Notes: generated by a model not told the origin, from the letters alone. A DNA stretch of 64,000 nt from Halothiobacillus neapolitanus c2 (GCF_000024765.1 NC_013422.1:186001-250000); one strand, 5' to 3'; numbered from the stretch's first letter, positions 8,496-17,884 are shown. Translations and numbers: made by a program.

Positions 8496-9998
8496 ATGTC
8501 TTTTACTTCCAAGCAGGACGATTCAAACTGGTATCTAGAGCAGACGTTGGCCTATGCCGTTGCTGACTTGTGTCTGCCCGCTCAAGCAGATCGGGTGCCG
8601 AATCCGCGAATGATCGCCTGGAACGAATCACTGGCGGCCGAGATGGCACTTGATTTGCCCAGCGAAGAGACCAGGGCACAGATTTTTTCGGGAAACATCA
8701 TACCCTCAGGCGCAGCGCCATCGGCCCAAGCCTACGCCGGGCATCAGTTCGGCAATTTTGTGCCGTTGCTGGGCGATGGTCGGGCTTTGCTGCTGGGGGA
8801 AGTGATCGATCGCCACGGAAAACGGCGCGATATTCAGCTCAAAGGCGCGGGGCGCACGCCGTTCTCGCGCGGCGGCGATGGCAAGGCGGCGCTTGGCCCG
8901 GTGCTGCGAGAATATCTGGTCAGCGAAGCCATGCATGCCTTAGGCATTCCGACGACACGCGGCTTGGCGGCGGTGACCACCGGAGAGACGCTGTGGCGCA
9001 AGGGCGAGGTGCCGGGTGCCATCCTCACAAGGGTGGCGGCAAGCCATATTCGGGTGGGCACCTTCGAGTTTCTCGCCGCGCGCGGTGGGGATGCCGTTCG
9101 GTTAAAGCAGCTCGCCGATTACGTCATCCATCGTCATTATCCTACCTTGAAGGACAGCGCCTTGCCCTATAGTGCGCTGCTCGAAGCGGTGGTCGATGCG
9201 CAGGCAAATCTAGTGGCGCGCTGGATGTCGGTCGGGTTCGTGCATGGCGTTATGAATACCGATAACACGAGCATCGCGGGCGAAACCATCGATTACGGCC
9301 CCTGCGCGTTCATGGAGGCCTATCACCCGAAAACGGTTTTCAGCTCGATTGATCTGCAAGGGCGTTATGCCTACGGCAATCAACCGAATATCGCGCGCTG
9401 GAATCTGGCGCGCTTTGCGGAAAGCCTGCTGCCCTTGATCGATACGGATGGGGACGCAGCGATCGCTCAGGCCAATGCCGTGCTGGCTGATTTCCCCGGG
9501 CGTTATTCCCAGCATTGGTTGGCGGCCATGCGCCCCAAGCTCGGTTTGAGTAGCGATACGGGCGTGAGCGATAGCGCCGATACGGAGCTGATTCACTGGT
9601 TCCTGGCGGCCATGCAGTCCGAAAGGGTCGATTTCACGAAAGGTTTCAGGCAACTATCGACGGTGGTGCGCGGTAATGTAGAACCGCTGCGCTCGCTGTT
9701 CAATGGCTCGGCAGATTTTGCCGACTGGCTTGAGCACTGGAATACGCGTATAGCGCAGGAAAAAGGCACGGCCGATGAGCGTGCCGAACGCATGGATGCC
9801 GTGAACCCGGTGATCATTCCGCGCAATCATCAGGTAGAAGCGATGATTGAAGCCGCGGTGCGTGAGGGTGATTTTTCGCCTTTTCACGCGTTGCTCGCGG
9901 CGGTCACGCATCCGTTTGAAGATCGCCCCGAGTGGCAGAACTATTGCGAACCGGCACCCGCGTCGTTTGGACCGTTCACCACATTTTGCGGCACCTGA
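8496..9998 (+). CDS. selO: SelO/YdiU family protein adenylyltransferase
   Basis: This is a 500-residue member of the SelO pseudokinase family, which transfers AMP from ATP to protein Ser, Thr or Tyr residues. Typical blocks are AYAGHQFGNFVPLLGDGRA (about residues 79-97), the nucleotide-loop region LKGAGRTPFSRGGDGKAALG, VHGVMNTDNTSI and YGPCAFMEAY. The protein ends in TFCGT, with a cysteine near the C-terminus at the place where eukaryotic SelO carries selenocysteine. The ATG at 8496 has GAGGAG upstream; an upstream in-frame start at 8442 has no such site. It converges with the OpgC-like gene, leaving only 12 bases between stops. Confidence 0.95.
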   Translation: MSFTSKQDDSNWYLEQTLAYAVADLCLPAQADRVPNPRMIAWNESLAAEMALDLPSEETRAQIFSGNIIPSGAAPSAQAYAGHQFGNFVPLLGDGRALLLGEVIDRHGKRRDIQLKGAGRTPFSRGGDGKAALGPVLREYLVSEAMHALGIPTTRGLAAVTTGETLWRKGEVPGAILTRVAASHIRVGTFEFLAARGGDAVRLKQLADYVIHRHYPTLKDSALPYSALLEAVVDAQANLVARWMSVGFVHGVMNTDNTSIAGETIDYGPCAFMEAYHPKTVFSSIDLQGRYAYGNQPNIARWNLARFAESLLPLIDTDGDAAIAQANAVLADFPGRYSQHWLAAMRPKLGLSSDTGVSDSADTELIHWFLAAMQSERVDFTKGFRQLSTVVRGNVEPLRSLFNGSADFADWLEHWNTRIAQEKGTADERAERMDAVNPVIIPRNHQVEAMIEAAVREGDFSPFHALLAAVTHPFEDRPEWQNYCEPAPASFGPFTTFCGT

Positions 9999-10010
9999 AA
10001 ACCGCCGGTA

Positions 10011-11153
10011 TCACCGAACAGGAATGAGCTGCGTCTGCCGCTGCCGTTTGGCACGAATATCCAGGCCGCAAGCCAGCGCCAACAGGATCAATATCAGGCT
10101 CAAACCGATCACATAACGCCAGAACAGCGGGTAGGTCATCTGGATTGGAATGGTGAGATAAATGAGCACCACATGCACGCTGAATACCGCCAAACTATGG
10201 CGCCCAAGGCAGGCAAACGGTTTCGGTAGTGCCCGTGCCCAGGCGGGCCAATTCACCTTGCGCGCCAGATACAGCAGCGTCCAGAATGTGTAGATCAGCG
10301 CGGCGATATTGACCAGCCGCAGCCAGGCCAGTTCGTGCCGATCCACCCAGGCGGGGTTCCAAAAGGCGGGCATGGCAATCAGCTCATGGCGAAGCCCAAA
10401 AAACAAAACCACCGCGACCATGGCGATGAGTGCGAGCACGATCTGCGGTTGCCGAGGCAGGCGTCGCTGGAACATGAGAACGCCCAGTGCGGTACCAAAG
10501 AAAAACAAAACCTGCCAAGTCAGCGGATCGAATTCACCGACCTGAAAGGGAAAGCCCATGCCCAAAGAGTCAGCGATGGTCGTACGCCAATGCCCACCAC
10601 CGACTACCTGCGAGAACAACCACCAGATAACCAGACTGACACCCAATACCAGCCAAACGCGCCCGGCGACTAATTGACGGATGATCCCCGGCGCGATAAG
10701 CACAAACAGCGCGTACATCGGCAGGATATCGAGCAGCGGCGGTTGGTAGATGAGCAACGTGCCGAGTATCAGCCCCAACGCGGGCGCCTCGGCGATGAAT
10801 TGTGCGTGGCTACGCCAGTCATCTGCCCAGCCGTTAGTGGCCCAAGTGTAGAGTGCAACGAACAGCAACAAACCCAGGTGACTGAGGTAGATGAGCCAAG
10901 CCCGTTTGCGCGCCTTGACGGCCATTGAGGCGGGGTCGCGTTGCTCGAGTTTGGCGTAGACCAGCCCGAAAACGGTGCCGGAAAGCAAAACAAAGCCCTC
11001 GGCATTGCTGAAAAATCCCAGTGGTTGCCACATCAGCCATTCGAAGGTGGGCCCAAAATGCCCAAGCGTGATGCCGATCAACATCAGTCCCCTTAGAAAG
11101 TCCAGATATAACAATCGGTTGGTTTGGGTTGGTTGAGTCGGCGTGTGGCTCAT
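10011..11153 (-). CDS. OpgC-like integral membrane acyltransferase
   Basis: This 380-residue protein has about ten membrane segments and the OpgC family start (LYLDFLRGLMLIGITLGHFG; SNAEGFVLLSGTVFGLVYAK). OpgC proteins add succinyl groups to periplasmic glucans; whether glucans are the substrate here is not known, since no opgG/H gene is in the window. The gene stands alone, divergent from ectA with a 180-base gap. That gap shares its promoter region with the ectoine operon, which is suggestive for a protein linked to osmoregulated glucans. Confidence 0.85.
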   Translation of the reverse strand: MSHTPTQPTQTNRLLYLDFLRGLMLIGITLGHFGPTFEWLMWQPLGFFSNAEGFVLLSGTVFGLVYAKLEQRDPASMAVKARKRAWLIYLSHLGLLLFVALYTWATNGWADDWRSHAQFIAEAPALGLILGTLLIYQPPLLDILPMYALFVLIAPGIIRQLVAGRVWLVLGVSLVIWWLFSQVVGGGHWRTTIADSLGMGFPFQVGEFDPLTWQVLFFFGTALGVLMFQRRLPRQPQIVLALIAMVAVVLFFGLRHELIAMPAFWNPAWVDRHELAWLRLVNIAALIYTFWTLLYLARKVNWPAWARALPKPFACLGRHSLAVFSVHVVLIYLTIPIQMTYPLFWRYVIGLSLILILLALACGLDIRAKRQRQTQLIPVR

Positions 11154-11335
11154 GGCGCGGGTTGTTCCGAAGGGTGTTGGAGCGGATTGCGAACGGGAGA
11201 TTAGTGCGTTTTTTACCCGTTTCCCGGGGCAAAAAGTCCGGCTGCGATTTGAAATTTGGCGCTCATCGCGTTAACCTCTTGACTCATTTGAATTAACGCA
11301 GCCGCCTTTTTGGGTGTAGCTGACGAAATAAAATC

Positions 11336-11824
11336 ATGACTTTAGACTATCGAGAACCGCGCCTTGACGATGGGGCGCGCATTCATCAGATGGTGCTTGA
11401 AGCGGGTACGTTGGATGTCAATTCGGCCTACCTTTATTTTCTGCTCTCGGATCATTTTCGCGACACCTGTGTGGTAGCCGAATCTGATTCGGTGCTCTGC
11501 GGATTTCTTACCGCATACCGCTTGCCCCGTGCGCCAGATACTTTGTTCATCTGGCAGGTAGCCGTTCACCCCGACTGGCGTGGACAGGGCATGGCTTCCG
11601 GTTTGCTCGAAGCGCTCACCGGGCGCGCCTGGTTCGACGACATTCGTCGAGTCGAACTCACCATATCCCCTGATAACACGGCTTCTCAGGCGTTGTTCCG
11701 TCGTTGGGCGGCGCGGCTGGATCGCCCACTCACGGTGTCGCCCTACCTTTCTTCAGAATTACTCAACGCAGGTCAGGACACCGGTCATCAACCGGAAGAT
11801 CTTTATTCGATCGCGTTGAGATGA
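11336..11824 (+). CDS. ectA: L-2,4-diaminobutyrate acetyltransferase
   Basis: This is EctA, a GNAT-fold enzyme that acetylates L-2,4-diaminobutyrate with acetyl-CoA in the second step of ectoine synthesis. The length of 162 residues is normal. The acetyl-CoA loop (VHPDWRGQGMASGLLEAL) and the family start (YREPRLDDGARIHQMV) are visible. It is the first gene of ectABC and ends 33 bases before ectB. No EctR-type MarR regulator or dedicated aspartokinase gene is present nearby, so osmotic control must come from elsewhere. Confidence 0.97.
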   Translation: MTLDYREPRLDDGARIHQMVLEAGTLDVNSAYLYFLLSDHFRDTCVVAESDSVLCGFLTAYRLPRAPDTLFIWQVAVHPDWRGQGMASGLLEALTGRAWFDDIRRVELTISPDNTASQALFRRWAARLDRPLTVSPYLSSELLNAGQDTGHQPEDLYSIALR

Positions 11825-11857
11825 GCCCCTTTACTTTCACTATCCGAGGAACCCTTT

Positions 11858-13147
11858 ATGGACATTGATCTGTTCGAAAAATACGAATCTAATGTACGCG
11901 GTTACATCCGTTCCTTCCCGACTATTTTCACCCGTGCCAAAAACGCGACAGTTTGGGACCACCACGGCAAATCGTACATTGATTTTTTCGGTGGCGCGGG
12001 GTCGCTCAACTACGGCCACAATGATCCTGCCGTGCAAGAAGCGATGATCGACTATATCCAGCGCGACGGCATGTTGAACGCGCTGGATAAAGCGACTGAT
12101 GCCAAATATCACTTTATCAAGAAGTTTCAGGAAACGATTCTGCTGCCTCGGGGGCTGGACTACAAGATCCAGTTCGTCGGCCCCACCGGTACCAACGCCG
12201 TGGAAACCGCGCTGAAACTGGCGCGCAAGGTCAAACAACGTTCAAAAATCGTCGCCTTCACCAATGCCTATCACGGGCATACGCTCGGTGCGCTCGCCGT
12301 GACCGGCAACGAGTTTTATCACGACGATTATTACGGCGTGCCACTGAACGTCACCAAGATGCCGTTTGATCAGTATTTCGATGAAGATGATCAAATGGAC
12401 AGCATCGACATGATGCGGCGGTATTACGAGGATGGCAGCTCGGGTTACGAAGTGCCGGCGGGTATTATTGTCGAGACGATTCAGGGCGAGGGCGGTATTA
12501 ACGTCTCCAGCATCGAATGGCTCAAAAAGCTCGAAAAAATGTGCCGCGATCTGGACATACTGCTCATCATCGATGACATCCAGGTCGGCAATGGCCGCAC
12601 GGGTAATTTCTTCAGCTTCGAGCGGGCGGGCATCACGCCAGACATCATCACCATTTCGAAATCCATCGGCACGGGCCTGCCCATGGCCATCGTGCTGATG
12701 CGCCCCGAAATCGATCAGTGGTCTCCGGGCGAGCATACCGGCACCTTCCGCGGCAACAGCCTCGCGTTCATCGCCGGGGCTACGGCACTCAAGCGTTGGG
12801 ACAACGATGAGTTCGCCAAGGAAATTCGTCGCAAAGGCGAATGGGTCGAGAAACGTTTTCGAGCGATCAAAGCCCGTTTCCCGGATCACATCAGCGATGT
12901 GCGCGGTTTGGGCATGATTTGGGGGATTGAATCTTCAATCGAGGGCTTCTGCAACGAAGTTTCCCGTGAAGCCTTCGAGCATGGCTTGCTCGCCGAGACG
13001 GCAGGCGCGACGGATCAGGTCATCAAGTTTCTCGCCCCGTTGACCATCTCCCAGGCGGAGCTGGACAAGGGGCTGGATATCCTGGAAGCCGCGATTGAAG
13101 CGACCGCCGCAAAACATCCCACAACCAAGCAAGAGGTTACAGCATGA
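11858..13147 (+). CDS. ectB: Diaminobutyrate-2-oxoglutarate transaminase
   Basis: This is EctB, a PLP-dependent class III aminotransferase that makes L-2,4-diaminobutyrate from aspartate semialdehyde with glutamate as donor. The 429-residue length is normal. Visible features are the phosphate-binding stretch GPTGTNAVETALKLAR, the cofactor aspartate in LLIIDDIQVGNGRTG, and the Schiff-base lysine in TISKSIGTGLPMA at about K268. The start has GAGGAA a few bases upstream. The stop overlaps the ectC ATG by 4 bases. Confidence 0.97.
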   Translation: MDIDLFEKYESNVRGYIRSFPTIFTRAKNATVWDHHGKSYIDFFGGAGSLNYGHNDPAVQEAMIDYIQRDGMLNALDKATDAKYHFIKKFQETILLPRGLDYKIQFVGPTGTNAVETALKLARKVKQRSKIVAFTNAYHGHTLGALAVTGNEFYHDDYYGVPLNVTKMPFDQYFDEDDQMDSIDMMRRYYEDGSSGYEVPAGIIVETIQGEGGINVSSIEWLKKLEKMCRDLDILLIIDDIQVGNGRTGNFFSFERAGITPDIITISKSIGTGLPMAIVLMRPEIDQWSPGEHTGTFRGNSLAFIAGATALKRWDNDEFAKEIRRKGEWVEKRFRAIKARFPDHISDVRGLGMIWGIESSIEGFCNEVSREAFEHGLLAETAGATDQVIKFLAPLTISQAELDKGLDILEAAIEATAAKHPTTKQEVTA

Positions 13148-13551
13148 TTGTTCGTCGATTGACGCCCGATATTTTGGGTACTGAGCGTGAGGTAGAAGCC
13201 GAGAATGGCAACTGGGTCAGCCGCCGGTTGGTGCTGGCCGATGATGGCGTCGGATTCTCCTTCCATGACACCATCATCCGTGCCGGAACCGAAACCTACA
13301 TCCATTACGCCAACCACATCGAGGGGGTGTATTGCGTTTCAGGTAATGGTGAAATCCACGACATTGCCAACGACACCACGCACAAGATCAGCGACGGCAT
13401 GATGTACCTGCTCAACAACCATGATCGGCACTACCTGCGGGGCGGCACGGAAGACATGCGCCTGATCTGCGTGTTCAATCCGCCGTTGACCGGCAAGGAA
13501 GTGCATGACGAGAACGGGCATTATCCGTTGTTGTTACCGGGTATCGATTAA
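13144..13551 (+). CDS. ectC: L-ectoine synthase
   Basis: This is EctC, a small cupin-fold enzyme of 135 residues that closes the ring of N-gamma-acetyl-diaminobutyrate to ectoine. Cupin features include YANHIEGVYCVSGNGEIHD and YLLNNHDRHYL. No ectD hydroxylase follows, so the window supports ectoine but not hydroxyectoine synthesis. Downstream lies a palindromic repeat and then a shared terminator with the convergent phosphatase gene. Confidence 0.97.
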   Translation: MIVRRLTPDILGTEREVEAENGNWVSRRLVLADDGVGFSFHDTIIRAGTETYIHYANHIEGVYCVSGNGEIHDIANDTTHKISDGMMYLLNNHDRHYLRGGTEDMRLICVFNPPLTGKEVHDENGHYPLLLPGID

Positions 13552-13559
13552 TGAAATCC

Positions 13560-13702
13560 TGAATAATTTCATCCTGAAATTTTCAGAGGACGAAAATCAA
13601 AAAATGTGATTTTTTATTTTCTTCATGAACAATCACTTGAGTGATCGTTCATGGCGGCACATCCCTATGCCGCACGGAATCTCTGATTTCATCAGAGATT
13701 CC
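13560..13702 (-). repeat. Palindrome-cluster repeat, family 3, copy B
   Basis: This non-coding stretch after ectC contains four successive inverted repeats: around TTTCATCCTGAAA (13567-13579); an A/T palindrome between about 13590 and 13620; a 30-base palindrome (13624-13653) with arms CATGAAC and GTTCATG; and a perfect 12-base stem with a TTC loop (13676-13702). The minus strand matches the interrupted copy at 48200-48475 block for block. It is the best uninterrupted copy in the window. Confidence 0.8.
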
Positions 13703-13745
13703 TAAACAATCGAGGATGCCTTCAGCGCTTGTTTTTTGAGCGTTC

Positions 13746-13780
13746 AAACGCCCGAGCTGATTAGCCTCGGGCGTTTTTTT
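13746..13780 (+). terminator. Intrinsic terminator of ectABC (convergent)
   Basis: A GC-rich stem (AACGCCCGAG / CTCGGGCGTT) with a 9-base loop is followed by seven T residues. Its 3' edge overlaps the stop codon of the convergent inositol-phosphatase-family gene. Confidence 0.9.
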
Positions 13781-14633
13781 ATGGGTTCAGCAATACGGCC
13801 AGCCACTCGTCCATCAACGATTCACTAACGGCAACAACCGCTGATCGTGGCGCAAGTTTGAGTTCATCATCCAGCGCGTCACGGTGGCCATCGAGCGCGG
13901 CCGAGGATGCGCCCGCTTCCAGTGCGATCAATTGCCCTGCGGCGTAGTCCCAGGGTTTTTGTTTGCCATGCACATAAACCTGAACACGTCCGGCCGCGAT
14001 CCAGCACCAGTCCAGAGCAACCGAGCCGATGGAACGCTGCGAAGCATACGGTGCATCTCCGGCGAGACGACACGCCAGCATTTTATTCAGGCGTTTGAAA
14101 TCGACGATGGCCAGACAGCGCGCCAACGGCAACGCGGGCAGTGTGCGTACATCCAGGCGGGTTTCGTTGAGGAATGCGCCGGAGCCGCGACGGGCGTGAA
14201 AGAGCTCATCGCGTTCGGGATCGTAAACGAGTCCGGCAATGACCCGACCGTGCTGAAGCAACGTGAGTGTGAGCGAGAACACCGGGAAGCCCGCACGGAA
14301 ATTACTGGTGCCGTCCAGCGGATCGACGACCCAGAGCGCCTGTTCTCCTGCAAGGCAGCGTGCCCAGGCAGCATTTTGTTCTTCGTCGGTCATCTCTTCG
14401 CCCAGAAAACCGATGGCAGGGAATCGCTCGGCCAGCCAGTCCTGAACGGCCGCTTGAACCGCGTGATCGACAGCCGTCACCCAGCTGCCATCCGCCTTGG
14501 TTTCGACCTCGGTTGCCGCCATGCTCATGTGCTGGCGGGCAATCCGGCGCATGGCTTCGCAGGTTTGAGGCCAATCGGCAGACCAATTCAAGCCCGAATC
14601 AACGGCTGGTAGATCTGGTTGGTTCGATGTCAT
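13779..14633 (-). CDS. Inositol-monophosphatase family protein
   Basis: This 284-residue enzyme belongs to the lithium-sensitive inositol monophosphatase superfamily. Metal-binding motifs are present: GEEM (about residue 78), DPLDGTSNF (about residues 104-112) and WDYAAGQLI (about residues 228-236). Substrates in this superfamily include inositol phosphates, histidinol phosphate and PAP; the sequence alone does not decide between them. It stands alone between the ectoine operon and a rhodanese gene. A role close to SuhB or to histidinol-phosphatase is possible. Confidence 0.88.
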   Translation of the reverse strand: MTSNQPDLPAVDSGLNWSADWPQTCEAMRRIARQHMSMAATEVETKADGSWVTAVDHAVQAAVQDWLAERFPAIGFLGEEMTDEEQNAAWARCLAGEQALWVVDPLDGTSNFRAGFPVFSLTLTLLQHGRVIAGLVYDPERDELFHARRGSGAFLNETRLDVRTLPALPLARCLAIVDFKRLNKMLACRLAGDAPYASQRSIGSVALDWCWIAAGRVQVYVHGKQKPWDYAAGQLIALEAGASSAALDGHRDALDDELKLAPRSAVVAVSESLMDEWLAVLLNP

Positions 14634-14738
14634 CTGGGTTTTTCCGGCCGATAAAAATGGGAGCGTACGATAACAAATCGAGATGCTGTCGATGAAACTT
14701 CCACTCTTGCCCAGTGTTGTGATGGCGTTTCAGATAAG

Positions 14739-15752
14739 TCATTTAAGACCAACGACCGGCAAGCCGTGGTGCTCCCAGTTGTACAGTGAACCTTCATAAG
14801 AACGTATATCGGAGTCACCGATGATGCGATTCAGAATGAACCATGCTCCGGCCGCGTATTGTCCCGTGTTGCAGTAGACGATCGCATCCGCCTTTGTCCG
14901 GCTATCCATTTCTATATCAAGCGCAGCCAGTACATTCCTGTACTGTTCGGGCGTGAGGAAGTGCCATGAGCCGTCCTCCGCTCGTGTGTACATCACTTCG
15001 GCAGGCAGGGCGGTGGCACCCTGAATTCGACCGGGCAGCGTAACGACTGGACTGTGCGTGATGCCCACAAATTGATCCAGTGGCCGTGCGTCCAGCACCA
15101 GTCCGCCCCGGTCGAGTTGACGGCGGACATCCGCCGTGTGCGCAAGGATAGAGGCGCGAGCGGGCTTCGCGCGCCAATGACTGCCACTGGCGGGGAAAAT
15201 GGTGTTTGTCGAAATCGGAAAACCCGCCGTGATCCAGGCATGAGTGCCGCCGTTGAGTAAAGCAATTTCGCTCGTCGGAACGCCATATACCGTCAACTCA
15301 AGTGCCAGCAGGGCGCCCTCTTGCAATGAGATGGCTGAATCGCCCGTCGGTGCAATGACAATCGGCTCGTTGGATTGCAGGCAGATGCTTTGCATCAGAG
15401 ACTGGAACTCCGCTGGGGTCGGGAACTGGAAATCCAGACTCAAACCATCGACCCGGTGGGTATTTCGCAGTGCCAGGAAATCTACTGAAAGCGCGCTTGG
15501 AATGTGCCCACCCACACGCTTTAGGTGTTTCTGTCCATTTTGCGTATAAAAAATCGGTGGCGTGCTGAGGCTGTCTGGATCGTCGCGCACGTCGACGATT
15601 TGCACGTCTCGGCTGTGCGCATGCAGCCACTGTGCACAGACCACAGGCCCCGGCAACGTGAGCATTGCTGTGGCATGTGCTTGAGTCGCTGCACAGGACA
15701 GAAAACTGAAAAAACACCAGAATGCGAATTTTCCAAGGCAACGTTGTCGCAT
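14739..15752 (-). CDS. Exported tandem-rhodanese sulfurtransferase
   Basis: This is a periplasmic protein with two rhodanese domains, 337 residues from the chosen ATG at 15752. A signal peptide follows (RQRCLGKFAFWCFFSFLSCAATQAHA). The second domain holds the active-site cysteine in IVYCNTGQYAA. The first domain has APTGDSA at the equivalent loop and therefore no catalytic cysteine, as is usual for tandem rhodaneses. It probably moves sulfane sulfur between thiosulfate and a thiol acceptor, which would suit a sulfur oxidiser, but the physiological substrates are not visible. The ATG at 15752 has AAGGG 8 bases upstream; in-frame starts at 15770 and 15845 lack a good site. Confidence 0.87.
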   Translation of the reverse strand: MRQRCLGKFAFWCFFSFLSCAATQAHATAMLTLPGPVVCAQWLHAHSRDVQIVDVRDDPDSLSTPPIFYTQNGQKHLKRVGGHIPSALSVDFLALRNTHRVDGLSLDFQFPTPAEFQSLMQSICLQSNEPIVIAPTGDSAISLQEGALLALELTVYGVPTSEIALLNGGTHAWITAGFPISTNTIFPASGSHWRAKPARASILAHTADVRRQLDRGGLVLDARPLDQFVGITHSPVVTLPGRIQGATALPAEVMYTRAEDGSWHFLTPEQYRNVLAALDIEMDSRTKADAIVYCNTGQYAAGAWFILNRIIGDSDIRSYEGSLYNWEHHGLPVVGLK

Positions 15753-15934
15753 GATCCAGCCCTTGTTCATGAGCAGAGTTTCAATCTGAACCGCACAAAA
15801 CCAGATCGCAAAGCAAATTTTTAGTGGTCGGTATCGAACCGCCAAATGTTAGAGAGCATTTATATTTGGCAAAGAGCCAGAGCCCCTGGAGTGTTTGCTC
15901 ATTTGAGCTTCAATGGGTGAAGAGAGCCGTGAAT

Positions 15935-15964
15935 AAAGCCATATTCGCATAATGGCTTTTTGGC
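15935..15964. terminator. Bidirectional-looking hairpin downstream of the DUF2076 gene
   Basis: The arms AAAGCCAT and ATGGCTTT enclose a 9-base loop, with TTTTT continuing on the plus strand. It lies about 80 bases beyond the stop of the minus-strand DUF2076 gene and before the rhodanese promoter region. The minus-strand T-run is poor. Confidence 0.5.
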
Positions 15965-16044
15965 CATGAGGCTGTTATTTCTGTTTCCCCGTTTTTATTT
16001 CCCGGGGTCGCTTATGAAAAGCAAGGCATTGGCCTCATGACTGA

Positions 16045-16794
16045 TCAAACCCAGTCATCATCGCCACCGCCGAACAAGCCATCAAATAATCCGCCGCCCG
16101 AGTTGCCCTGATCAAATAATCCACTGTTATCCGATTGCATCGGGTCAATCGGGTCGGCCATGGGGTCATCGAATGCCGAGCCGTTATCGGCCATGCTGGC
16201 GTTATCCCAACCGCCAGAAGCCGTATCTGCGCTCATGTCGGCAGGCGATTCATACACGTTTTCAGTGAGGCTCGTTACGTCTTCCACGGGTTGGTTGCCT
16301 GCCAGTGCGCTGCCACCCAAGCCACCGCCCATCAGGTGTTCAATGCCCTGAAACAGCAAGGCGCCGCCGAGAACGCCGGTCGCGGTGGCCGCTGCCGTGC
16401 CGAGAAAAGAGCCACCACCGAATGGCGGTCGCGTGGTCGATGTGGCGGCCTGTGACGTGGTCGCGGCGACGGCTGCGGGCTCGGCCCGACCGATCGGTTG
16501 TCCGTAGGCGTTAGTTTGTGTGGGGCGACTATCCGCAGCGTAACCGATCGACCCACCAAGAAAGCTGCCGGAGGCTTTGGCTTGGATGGCCTTGAGCTCT
16601 GCTTGGGCGCGTTCCAGCGACATTTCCAGCAACAGGTGCCGCTGTACCAGCAAGTAGGCGGCATCCGGCGTGGCGGCCAGAGTGTCTCGAATCAGCTGGT
16701 CTGCTTCAGGATCTTTTGCTGCCGCTGCGCCGGGTGCGGCTTCTTTCAACTTGTTCAACAAATCGGTGAGTAACGTGTGTTCTTGTGCGTTCAT
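16045..16794 (-). CDS. DUF2076 family protein
   Basis: This 249-residue protein belongs to DUF2076. The N-terminal helical part (NAQEHTLLTDLLNKLKEA) is conserved. A Gly/Ala-rich middle (SFLGTAAATATGVLGGALLF) could be a membrane-associated segment. The C-terminus is a flexible Asp/Gly-rich tail ending in GGGDDDWV. The ATG at 16794 is chosen because GAGAGG precedes it and because the family begins with this MNAQE stretch; the frame continues 32 codons upstream. The function of the family is unknown. The downstream gene on the same strand is the rhodanese, about 290 bases away, so an operon is not certain. Confidence 0.85.
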   Translation of the reverse strand: MNAQEHTLLTDLLNKLKEAAPGAAAAKDPEADQLIRDTLAATPDAAYLLVQRHLLLEMSLERAQAELKAIQAKASGSFLGGSIGYAADSRPTQTNAYGQPIGRAEPAAVAATTSQAATSTTRPPFGGGSFLGTAAATATGVLGGALLFQGIEHLMGGGLGGSALAGNQPVEDVTSLTENVYESPADMSADTASGGWDNASMADNGSAFDDPMADPIDPMQSDNSGLFDQGNSGGGLFDGLFGGGDDDWV

Positions 16795-16942
16795 AAGTGG
16801 CCTCTCGATGGGGGGGGCATAGCGCGTATTCATAGCTTGGATGGATCGCAACCGTTGAGGTTCCTCAGAACCGGTCAAGGAACCACTCACGAGTTAGTCG
16901 AGGATAATTTTCCCCAGCTGCAAAAGGGCGTGTCTGATAACT

Positions 16943-17884
16943 TTATGGGTGTGCAGCGTGGTCATGCCAAGCGCGCGCTGCGGACGCATCCCGGGTGATT
17001 TGCTCCATCAATGCCTCAAGAGAGCTGAATTTTTGTTCGTCGCGCAAGGGATGACAAAACGCCACTCGCACCATCTGGCCGTAGATATCCCGATCGAAAT
17101 CAAATAAATGCACTTCCAGTCGCGCGTCTTGCCCATCGACCGTTGGGCGCGTGCCCACATTCGCCACGCCGTTAACGATAGCGCCATCGGGCAGCGTTGT
17201 TTTCACCGCGAAGACGCCCCTCAGTGGCGAGAGCCTGCGATGCAATGCCACATTCGCTGTGGGAAACCCGAGTTGCCGTCCTCGTTTGTCGCCATGGATG
17301 ACTCGACCGCACAAGGTGAACGGCCGCCCAAGCAGGCGTGCCGCCCCAGCGACATCCCGTTCGGTCAGATGGCTTCGAATGCGGGTGGATGAAACGCGTT
17401 CGCCATCCAGCGCCCAGGTGGCGGCGGCCTGCACGGAAAAATCAAATCGCTGCCCGAGTTGTTCGAGCAGGGCGAAATCGCCTTGGCGGTTCTTCCCGAA
17501 TCGAAAATCGTCGCCAATGACGATGCGGCGCGCGTGGAGTGCGTCAACCAGTACCTGTTCGACGAATGCCTCGGCGGTCGATTGGGCAAAGGCCGCATTG
17601 AACGGATGCACCAGTAACACGTCCACCACCCCAAGTTCGGCAATGAACGCTGCGCGCTCGCGAAGCCGCGTCAGGCGGGCCACCGGAGCATGGGGTGCGA
17701 AAAACTCGCGTGGCAGTGGTTCGAAGATTAATACGACAAGTGGCAGCCCGAATTCTCGGGCCTGATCGGCGGCCTGTCTGAGGACGGCTTGATGGCCCAG
17801 GTGCACGCCATCGAAATTACCCAGCGTCACCACGCAGCCATCCGGGAAGGCGGGCAAGGCACACAGACCGCGAATCAGTTGCAT
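16943..17884 (-). CDS. ribF: Bifunctional riboflavin kinase / FAD synthetase
   Basis: This is RibF, 313 residues, which phosphorylates riboflavin to FMN and adenylates FMN to FAD in the cytoplasm. The N-terminal nucleotidyltransferase motif GNFDGVHLGHQ (about residues 22-32) and the ISSTRIR-like segment VSSTRIRSHL (about residues 163-172) are clear. The C-terminal kinase part has GDKRGRQLGFPTANV and the acidic end EVHLFDFDRDIYG. In many proteobacteria ribF lies beside ileS and lspA; here its upstream side is occupied by the restriction-modification element, so the usual neighbourhood is not seen. Confidence 0.97.
   Translation of the reverse strand: MQLIRGLCALPAFPDGCVVTLGNFDGVHLGHQAVLRQAADQAREFGLPLVVLIFEPLPREFFAPHAPVARLTRLRERAAFIAELGVVDVLLVHPFNAAFAQSTAEAFVEQVLVDALHARRIVIGDDFRFGKNRQGDFALLEQLGQRFDFSVQAAATWALDGERVSSTRIRSHLTERDVAGAARLLGRPFTLCGRVIHGDKRGRQLGFPTANVALHRRLSPLRGVFAVKTTLPDGAIVNGVANVGTRPTVDGQDARLEVHLFDFDRDIYGQMVRVAFCHPLRDEQKFSSLEALMEQITRDASAARAWHDHAAHP

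Noticed and set aside
12242-12889. 215-codon minus-strand frame inside ectB
   Set aside because: Antisense to conserved PLP-enzyme motifs, so a shadow.
13884-14612. 242-codon plus-strand frame opposite the inositol-phosphatase-family gene
   Set aside because: The minus-strand gene has all metal-binding motifs; the plus frame has none and is a shadow.
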